Assembly: GCA_036263035.1 (NCBI GenBank)
Contig: DATAHR010000241.1
Coordinates: 1-10,792, forward strand
DNA length: 10,792 nucleotides
Reading direction: 5' to 3'
Source of the DNA: JAICYJ01 sp036263035
Lineage (GTDB): Bacteria; Actinomycetota; Thermoleophilia; Gaiellales; JAICJC01
Of the stretch, positions 6,647 through 10,792 are shown in pieces. The notes below the pieces were generated by a model. The model saw only the letters and a program-made list of their open reading frames with translations. It was not told where the DNA came from and searched no databases. Position numbers and translations under genes: made by a program. The first letter of the stretch is position 1. Each line of letters opens with the position of its first letter.

Positions 6647-8125
6647 ATGCCTGAACTGCGTCTCATGTGTCAGCGCAATGCGCCGGTGTTCGCGTACCTG
6701 GCCATCGGCACGGCGCTCAGCGCCGCCTTCTTCGTGCTGCCGCTTGGGGCCGATTCCAGCCATGTCCTCTATCAGCTGATCGGCCTCAGCGGCGTTGCCG
6801 CCATCTGGGCCGGCAACCGGCGCAACGGCAACGGCTCAGCCTGGACGGCGCTGCTGCTCGGCATCGTCCTTTGGGTCGGCGGCGACGGCGTGTGGAACTG
6901 CTACCGCTGGGTGACCGGCACCGAGGCGCCGTTCCCCTCCGCGGCGGACGTTCTGTACCTGCTCGCCTACCTGCCGCTGCTGGTGGCGCTGGCGCTGCTG
7001 GTGCGCGGCGGCCGCCCTCGGACATCCGATCTCGTCGACGCGTCGATCGTCGGCCTCGCGGCGGGGCTCCTGATCTGGTTCGCGGCGATCGCCCCGTCGG
7101 CGGAGGCGCATCAGAGCTCGACGCTTGCCGCCGCGGTGACGGTGATCTACCCGACGATGGACTACCTGCTGCTGGTCGGCGTCATCCAGCTCGCCTTTGC
7201 GGGGGGCCTGCGCAACACCTCGGTCAGGTGGGCAACGGCTGCGTTCGCGACGGTGCTCGTCACGGACGTGATCTACGCCCGCATGCGGATCGACTCCAGC
7301 TTCACGGCAGGGTCGTGGGTGAACATCGGCTACTTCGCGTTCTACGTGCTGCTGGGCGCGGCCGCGCTGTCGCCGTCTGCCCGGGCGAGCGCGGAGAGCG
7401 CGGCTTCGCCATACGGCCGTCTGACGCTGCCGCGCCTCGCACTTCTGACCGCAGCCCTGCTGGCCACGCCGGCGACCATCGGGTTCGACGCCGCCACGGA
7501 CGCCAACGACGTGCGTGCGCTGGCGCTGATCGGCGCGTTGATCGCCGTGCTCGTGCTGCTGCGGCTGTCGCTGCTGTTCGTCGAGCGGGACGAGCTCGAC
7601 CTCCAGCGGCGGGCGGCCCAGATGGCTCTCACGCAGATGGCATACCAGGACGGCCTCACGCAGCTGGCAAACCGGCGCGCGCTCTACGAGTCGATGGCGG
7701 AGGCGATGGAGCAGGCCGGCGACCGCTCCACGGGACTCCTGTTCGTCGACCTGAACGGCTTCAAGGCGGTCAACGACACGTATGGGCACGCCGCCGGCGA
7801 CGAGGTGCTCGCCGAGGTCGCACAGCGGCTGCGCGGCACCGTCCGCGGGGGCGACCTGGTGGCGCGGCACGGCGGCGATGAGTTCGTCGTCCTCCTGCGG
7901 GGGCTGCCGGCCGACCGCGCCGATGAACTGGCGTCGCAGCGCGCCGGTCATATCCGGGAGGCGCTTGGCGCACCGATCACCACGGGGGCCGGCGAGTTCG
8001 CGCTGAGCGCGAGCATCGGCCTGGCCATGCACCCTCGTGACGGCGCCACGCCGGACGACCTGATCCGGGTTGCCGATCAGCGGATGTACGAGGCGAAGCG
8101 CACCGGCACTGCTCGCGCCGCCTAG
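6647..8125 (+). CDS. Multi-pass membrane diguanylate cyclase (GGDEF)
   Basis: The 492-residue protein should make the second messenger c-di-GMP from two GTP. Residues about 13-311 hold roughly nine or ten hydrophobic helices forming an integral membrane sensor region (type not identified). A short helical linker (about 312-333) leads to a GGDEF domain at about 334-488. Catalytic features are intact: D368 in FVDLNGFK, the NDTYGHAAGD stretch (376-385) and GGDEF at 409-413. An inhibitory I-site RGGD (400-403) sits exactly five residues before GGDEF, predicting product feedback inhibition. There is no EAL or HD-GYP domain. The ATG at 6647 is chosen because the first membrane helix follows it; frames further upstream are Arg/Ser-rich shadow of the preceding gene. 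An ATG at 6665 is an alternative. No good Shine-Dalgarno is seen. Confidence 0.92.
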   Translation: MPELRLMCQRNAPVFAYLAIGTALSAAFFVLPLGADSSHVLYQLIGLSGVAAIWAGNRRNGNGSAWTALLLGIVLWVGGDGVWNCYRWVTGTEAPFPSAADVLYLLAYLPLLVALALLVRGGRPRTSDLVDASIVGLAAGLLIWFAAIAPSAEAHQSSTLAAAVTVIYPTMDYLLLVGVIQLAFAGGLRNTSVRWATAAFATVLVTDVIYARMRIDSSFTAGSWVNIGYFAFYVLLGAAALSPSARASAESAASPYGRLTLPRLALLTAALLATPATIGFDAATDANDVRALALIGALIAVLVLLRLSLLFVERDELDLQRRAAQMALTQMAYQDGLTQLANRRALYESMAEAMEQAGDRSTGLLFVDLNGFKAVNDTYGHAAGDEVLAEVAQRLRGTVRGGDLVARHGGDEFVVLLRGLPADRADELASQRAGHIREALGAPITTGAGEFALSASIGLAMHPRDGATPDDLIRVADQRMYEAKRTGTARAA

Positions 8126-8131
8126 CGGCGC
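8115..8131. terminator. GC hairpin straddling the stop codon of the GGDEF gene
   Basis: GCGCCGC (8115-8121) and GCGGCGC (8125-8131) form a perfect 7-bp stem with a 3-nt loop; the TAG stop (8123-8125) lies in the loop and the first stem base. A 12-bp palindrome, CGCGGCGCCGCG, follows at 8146-8157. Neither has a T-tract. It could act as a terminator or as an RNA-stabilising 3' end. Confidence 0.3.
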
Positions 8132-8268
8132 AGAGGAATCTGTGGCGCGGCGCCGCGGGAAGGGCTTGCGCGAGGTCCGTGGACACCGCGCCATCGTCCG
8201 TGTGGTACCCGCGGTATACGCCCGGGAAACGATGGGTCGGCCGGGAGTGTGAAACTGTCACCTCGCGC

Positions 8269-8295
8269 GTTTACGGGACGAACAGGCGTGGGTAG
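8269..8295 (+). promoter_or_regulatory. SigB/SigF-type general-stress promoter candidate
   Basis: GTTTAC (8269-8274) is followed after 15 bp by GGGTAG (8290-8295), close to the GTTT-N14-17-GGGTAT pattern recognised by SigB/SigF-type stress sigma factors. The last base of the -10 differs from consensus. It ends 13 bp before the ATG of the STAS gene, so the leader would be only about 6 nt. Genes for anti-sigma antagonists are often controlled by the sigma factor they release, which makes the placement plausible. An alternative sigma-70-like -10, GACAAT, is at 8297-8302. Confidence 0.45.
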
Positions 8296-8308
8296 CGACA
8301 ATGCTCCA

Positions 8309-8623
8309 ATGCCGATCCTCGACGTGCAGATCCTGATGGAGCCCGGTGTGGCAACGGTGCAGTGCGCCGGCGAGATCGACGTGGGAACGTGCAACAAGCT
8401 GATCGACGCGCTCGAGCGGGCGGAGCTGCAGGACGCAGACGCGGTGCGGGTCGATCTCAGCGGCGTGACGTTCATCGACTCCACGGGCATCGGCTGTCTC
8501 CTGCACGGCGCCCTGCGGGCGGAGAAGTCGGGGGTCGGCTTCGAGATCGTGCCCAGCGAGGCGGTCGAACGGTTTGTCGAGGTGAGCGGCCTCGGCGCCC
8601 ACCTGCGCATGGTTCCCGCCTAG
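8309..8623 (+). CDS. STAS-domain anti-sigma factor antagonist (SpoIIAA/RsbV-like)
   Basis: This 104-residue protein is a single STAS domain of the usual length. Proteins of this type bind and sequester an anti-sigma kinase when unphosphorylated, freeing a sigma factor; phosphorylation of a conserved Ser switches them off. The signature FIDSTGIGCLL (55-65) contains the expected phosphorylatable Ser at 58, preceded by Asp 57. The early segment GEIDVGTCNKL (21-31) matches the family GELD-type strand. The ATG at 8309 starts the domain correctly; a GTG at 8249 would add 20 residues and run through the promoter candidate. No RsbW-like kinase or sigma factor gene is nearby, so its partners are unknown. 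Confidence 0.9.
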   Translation: MPILDVQILMEPGVATVQCAGEIDVGTCNKLIDALERAELQDADAVRVDLSGVTFIDSTGIGCLLHGALRAEKSGVGFEIVPSEAVERFVEVSGLGAHLRMVPA

Positions 8624-8646
8624 GTTCCCTTCGGGTGGCCGCAGGC

Positions 8647-8669
8647 CCGGACACCTGCTGCCCGTCCGG
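8647..8669. terminator. Possible terminator after the STAS gene
   Basis: CCGGAC (8647-8652) pairs with GTCCGG (8664-8669), a perfect 6-bp stem with an 11-nt loop, 24 bp downstream of the STAS stop. There is no T-tract. Weak call. Confidence 0.25.
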
Positions 8670-8710
8670 TGGGCGTACGGATATCACCACTGCGCCCGGT
8701 TGTCACTGAC

Positions 8711-8742
8711 GAGAACATGCGACCCATCAACCGCATGTTCTC
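8711..8742. promoter_or_regulatory. Perfect 11-bp inverted repeat upstream of the cupin gene (operator or leader hairpin)
   Basis: GAGAACATGCG (8711-8721) and CGCATGTTCTC (8732-8742) are exact reverse complements around a 10-bp spacer. The half-site centres are 21 bp apart, two helical turns, as expected for a dimeric repressor on one DNA face. A -35-like TTGTCA (8700-8705) lies just upstream and the Shine-Dalgarno begins immediately after the right arm. As RNA it would be a stable stem abutting the ribosome binding site. I cannot assign a regulator. Confidence 0.6.
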
Positions 8743-8744
8743 CG

Positions 8745-8750
8745 AAAGGA
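8745..8750 (+). promoter_or_regulatory. Ribosome binding site of the cupin gene
   Basis: AAAGGA ends 9 nt before the ATG at 8760. It is one of few clear Shine-Dalgarno sequences in the window and decides the start: the longer frame from TTG 8700 would run through the inverted repeat. Confidence 0.7.
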
Positions 8751-8759
8751 CAACCAGCA

Positions 8760-9344
8760 ATGATTCGCACAGGTGAGATCCTCACGAATCCGATCAGCGG
8801 CGAGACGCTGATCTTTCGCCAGACGGCTGCCGATACGGGCGGCGAGCTGGTCGAGGTGGAGTGCATCGTGTCGCCTGGAGGCGCTGTCGCCGGGGCGCAC
8901 GTGCACCCCGAGCAGGAGGAGCGCTTCGAGGTGCTCGAGGGCCAGGTCGGGTTTCGCGCCGGCCGCACGACGCTGATCGCAACGCCGGGTGAGACGGTCG
9001 TCGTCCCCGCGGGGACGGTGCACCGGTTCTGGAACGCCGGCGAGACCGACGCACGGTTCGTCTGTCAGGTACGCCCGGCGCTCGAGTTCGAGGCGCTGAT
9101 CGAGACGATGTTCGGCCTCGCACGGGACGGCAAGACGAACCGCAAGGGGCTGCCCAACCCGCTGCGGATGACGGTAATCGCACACGCGCACCGGCGCGAC
9201 GTGCGGGCTCCGTACGTCCCCGCGCTGATGCAGTCGGCCGGTCTGGCCGTCGGCGCCGCGCTGGGTCGGGCGGTCGGCTACGCCGCGACGTATGAGCCGG
9301 CGGAGCCGGTGACGGTCGGCGAGCCGGCCGTGCAGGCGTCCTGA
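8760..9344 (+). CDS. Cupin-domain protein (194 aa)
   Basis: Both cupin motifs are present. Motif 1 gives the metal ligands H47, H49 and E53 or E54 (AHVHPEQEERFEVLEG, 46-61). Motif 2, G77-x5-P83-x-G85-x2-H88-x3-N92, is a perfect match and supplies the fourth ligand, H88. The beta barrel covers about residues 5-105. The remaining 90 residues form a mostly helical extension with a hydrophobic Gly/Ala stretch (about 161-176), possibly membrane-associating or an oligomer contact. The substrate cannot be read from the sequence; such proteins may be oxygenases, isomerases or ligand-binding proteins. The start is fixed by the Shine-Dalgarno at 8745-8750. The inverted repeat upstream suggests dedicated regulation. 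Confidence 0.88.
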   Translation: MIRTGEILTNPISGETLIFRQTAADTGGELVEVECIVSPGGAVAGAHVHPEQEERFEVLEGQVGFRAGRTTLIATPGETVVVPAGTVHRFWNAGETDARFVCQVRPALEFEALIETMFGLARDGKTNRKGLPNPLRMTVIAHAHRRDVRAPYVPALMQSAGLAVGAALGRAVGYAATYEPAEPVTVGEPAVQAS

Positions 9345-9350
9345 GGCCGA

Positions 9351-9385
9351 GGTGGGGTGGGCGGCGCGGTGCCGTCCACCCCACC
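9351..9385. terminator. Bidirectional hairpin terminator between convergent genes
   Basis: GGTGGGGTGG (9351-9360) pairs perfectly with CCACCCCACC (9376-9385). The stem continues through a G-U pair (9361/9375) and four more pairs (9362-9365 with 9371-9374), giving 15 bp around a 5-nt loop. It lies 6 bp after the cupin stop and 2 bp after the opposing peptidase stop. There is no T-tract on either side, but stem length and position support termination in both directions. Confidence 0.65.
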
Positions 9386-9387
9386 GG

Positions 9388-10053
9388 TCAGCCGGGGAAG
9401 TGCCGCCACTGCCCCTCGGAGATGACGTCGACGGTGCCGTCGACGATCCGGATGGCGGTGTCGTCGTCGATCGCGTAGGCAGGGTTCGAGAGACCGGCGG
9501 CCCATTGCTCGGCGGCGGCCAGGGTGTTCTCGGGGAGCGTCGGATGGTCGACGTGGGGGAAGATCGAGAAGTCGACGATCCCCAGCGCCCGGTCGCCGCC
9601 ATCGGGCGGATTCCACACCTTGAAGTCCTCGCCGATGCGTGGAGTCATGACCATGCTGCCCGCGCTCAACCCCACCCATACTGTATCCAGCGAAGGCAAC
9701 AGCCCCGCGAGCCCGGAGGCTGCCATGTGGTGGGCCAGGTAGAGGGCGTCTCCGCCGTTGGCAAGCAGCACGTCTGCCTGCTCGACGACCGGCGCCCATG
9801 AATCGCGCTGGAGGGTGGGCAGGGCGGTCAGCTCGAGCACGCCGACGGACTTCCATCCGAGCTCGCACATGGGCGTCGTCGCCTGCCCGGTGATGAACCG
9901 GTAGGCCCCGCGAATGCCGTTCGGTGCGTGCCCGTAGGACGCGGTGGGGATGCACAGCGCGTCGCACTCGGCGACCGGCTTGCCGAGCATGTCGCCCAGC
10001 GCGTCGTTGATGCTCGGGTTCTTGATGCCTGCTGACGTGAGCAGGAGCTTCAT
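9388..10053 (-). CDS. Peptidase E-like (family S51) hydrolase
   Basis: This 221-residue protein has the S51 layout, an alpha/beta fold related to class I glutamine amidotransferases. The nucleophile elbow GLSAGS (128-133) places the catalytic Ser at 130. The NGGD motif (99-102), which shapes the oxyanion hole and active site, is present. His residues at 167 and 170 (FPHVDH) lie where the catalytic His is expected. Peptidase E of enteric bacteria cleaves Asp-X dipeptides; family relatives include cyanophycinase, so the substrate here is uncertain. The start at ATG 10053 has a strong Shine-Dalgarno (GGGAGG, about 5 nt upstream); a start at 10077 would place that site inside the coding region. 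There is no signal peptide, so it should be cytoplasmic. Confidence 0.87.
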   Translation of the reverse strand: MKLLLTSAGIKNPSINDALGDMLGKPVAECDALCIPTASYGHAPNGIRGAYRFITGQATTPMCELGWKSVGVLELTALPTLQRDSWAPVVEQADVLLANGGDALYLAHHMAASGLAGLLPSLDTVWVGLSAGSMVMTPRIGEDFKVWNPPDGGDRALGIVDFSIFPHVDHPTLPENTLAAAEQWAAGLSNPAYAIDDDTAIRIVDGTVDVISEGQWRHFPG

Positions 10054-10090
10054 GTCGCCTCCCTGGGATGGAATCAACGGATGGGAGCAG

Positions 10091-10133
10091 GTACCGAGGA
10101 ATGACCGGCGGCCCTCCCGAAACTCATCGGTAC
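10091..10133. repeat. 7-bp inverted repeat in a divergent intergenic region
   Basis: GTACCGA (10091-10097) and TCGGTAC (10127-10133) are exact reverse complements separated by 29 bp, between the divergent peptidase (start 10053) and ATPase (start 10174) genes. It may be an operator pair, but chance is possible. I see no clear promoter hexamers here; GAGAAT (10160-10165) ends 8 nt before the ATG at 10174 and could be a leaderless -10. Confidence 0.25.
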
Positions 10134-10173
10134 GCGGCGGTGGCAGGGGCGGGTCATGCGAGAATCAGCGGCG

Positions 10174-10792
10174 ATGGACCGCGTCCTTTGTCAGGTGTTG
10201 GTTGGGAGGGAGCAGGAGCTGTTCCAGCTCGAGGATGCCCTGCTTGCCGCCTACCGCGGTGACGGCCGCTTCGTTGCGCTCGGCGGCGAGGCCGGGATGG
10301 GCAAGACCCGCCTCGCGTCGGAGCTGGCCAAGCGAGCCACGCGGCTGGACTGGGAAGTTCTCTCCGGGGCGTGCAGCGAGGCGGAGCTTCCGCTCCCGTA
10401 CCTGCCCGTCGTGGAGGCGATCGGAAACCACCTGGCCCGGCACGATGCGGCTGAGGTGGCCGGCTCGCTCGGTGCGGCGCGCCGGGAGCTGGCTCAGCTC
10501 TTCCCGCAGCTCGCGGATGAGGGGGAGCCCGCCCCCGTCGGTGATCCGGCGCAGGCCAAGCTGAGGCTGTTCGAGGCGGTGGTCGCGTTGCTGGGGTTGG
10601 TGGCCAGGGATCGTGGGCTGCTGCTGATCGTGGAGGACATCCACTGGGCGGACTCGGCCACCCGCGAGCTGCTCGATCATCTCGCGCGACGCATCCGCGG
10701 CATGCGCGCGATGGTGCTCGTGACGTACAGGTCGGACGAACTGGATCGCCGGCACCCGCTCGCCCCGGTGATTCAGGCCTGGCGGCGCTCCG
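10174..10792 (+). CDS. AAA-type ATPase, N-terminus of a LAL/LuxR-like or similar signalling protein (3' partial)
   Basis: The frame is open to the window end (206 complete codons). It begins with the VGREQEL element (10-16) that typically opens the AAA_16-type ATPase module of LAL regulators and some class III adenylate cyclases. Walker A, GEAGMGKT, is at 38-45. Walker B, LLLIVED, is at about 149-155 and is followed by IHWAD (156-160), the usual signature of this group. VTYRSDEL near the end of the visible part matches the sensor region. The output domain (LuxR helix-turn-helix, cyclase or other) lies beyond the window, so the class is not settled. An in-frame ATG at 10156 would add six residues; neither start has a clear Shine-Dalgarno. 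It is divergent from the peptidase gene. Confidence 0.85.
   Translation, partial: MDRVLCQVLVGREQELFQLEDALLAAYRGDGRFVALGGEAGMGKTRLASELAKRATRLDWEVLSGACSEAELPLPYLPVVEAIGNHLARHDAAEVAGSLGAARRELAQLFPQLADEGEPAPVGDPAQAKLRLFEAVVALLGLVARDRGLLLIVEDIHWADSATRELLDHLARRIRGMRAMVLVTYRSDELDRRHPLAPVIQAWRRS

Noticed and set aside
6836..8194. 452-codon open frame on the minus strand opposite the GGDEF gene
   Set aside because: It is His/Arg/Gln-rich with no recognisable motif, and it is antisense to a gene with a full set of conserved residues. Long antisense frames are expected in GC-rich coding DNA.
8191..8217. Quasi-palindrome GTGGTACCCGCGGTATAC between the GGDEF and STAS genes, considered as an operator
   Set aside because: The symmetry is broken by an extra base and mismatches, it is not positioned near the proposed promoter, and short GC-rich symmetry is common by chance.
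8711..8742. LexA (SOS) box reading of the GAACAT...ATGTTC arms
   Set aside because: Actinobacterial LexA sites have GAAC and GTTC about 4 bp apart; here the arms are separated by far more, so LexA binding is not expected.

Overview
The window is GC-rich (third codon positions are almost always G or C) and gene-dense. It uses GTG as well as ATG starts, and several genes lack a Shine-Dalgarno (SD) sequence. This, with the protein families present, suggests a high-GC actinobacterium, perhaps of the Thermoleophilia type. The taxonomic placement is inference; there is no rRNA or other marker gene. I see no tRNA, rRNA, CRISPR array, insertion sequence, integrase or phage gene, so this looks like a chromosomal housekeeping and regulatory region.

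Layout. (1) 3-3157, plus strand: the end of a UvrD/AddA-like helicase fused to an iron-sulfur PD-(D/E)XK nuclease, coupled through a GTGA overlap to endonuclease III (nth). This is a DNA recombination and repair pair. (2) 3221-3511, plus: a small charged helical protein of unknown role. Its stop codon abuts the stop of the convergent cluster that follows. (3) 5808-3512, minus: a compact four-gene cluster read as small zinc ribbon, thioredoxin reductase (trxB), zinc-ribbon/PAS protein, GNAT acetyltransferase. The first two overlap by ATGA and the later gaps are 34 and 14 bp. (4) 5836-6579, plus, divergent from the cluster: a membrane-anchored extracytoplasmic protein with a His-rich and Cys-pair domain. 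The 27-bp divergent gap holds a palindromic CTATAG that could serve as the -10 core in both directions. (5) 6647-8125, plus: a multi-pass membrane diguanylate cyclase with intact GGDEF and I-site. (6) 8309-8623, plus: a STAS anti-sigma-factor antagonist behind a sequence resembling a general-stress (SigB/SigF-type) promoter. (7) 8760-9344, plus: a cupin protein preceded by a perfect 11-bp inverted repeat. (8) 10053-9388, minus: an S51 (peptidase E-like) hydrolase, separated from the convergent cupin gene by a long hairpin. (9) 10174-10792, plus: the N-terminus of an AAA ATPase resembling LAL-type (large LuxR) regulators, cut by the window end.

How they may work together: two coherent groups stand out, the repair pair and the thioredoxin-reductase cluster with its two zinc-ribbon proteins. 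The diguanylate cyclase, STAS protein and LAL-like ATPase are separate signalling genes with no partner in view. No obviously new defence or mobile system is visible. The most distinctive signals are regulatory DNA (shared divergent -10, inverted repeat before the cupin gene, SigB-like promoter), a possible sliding-clamp-binding peptide in the helicase-nuclease linker, and the unusual trxB neighbourhood.
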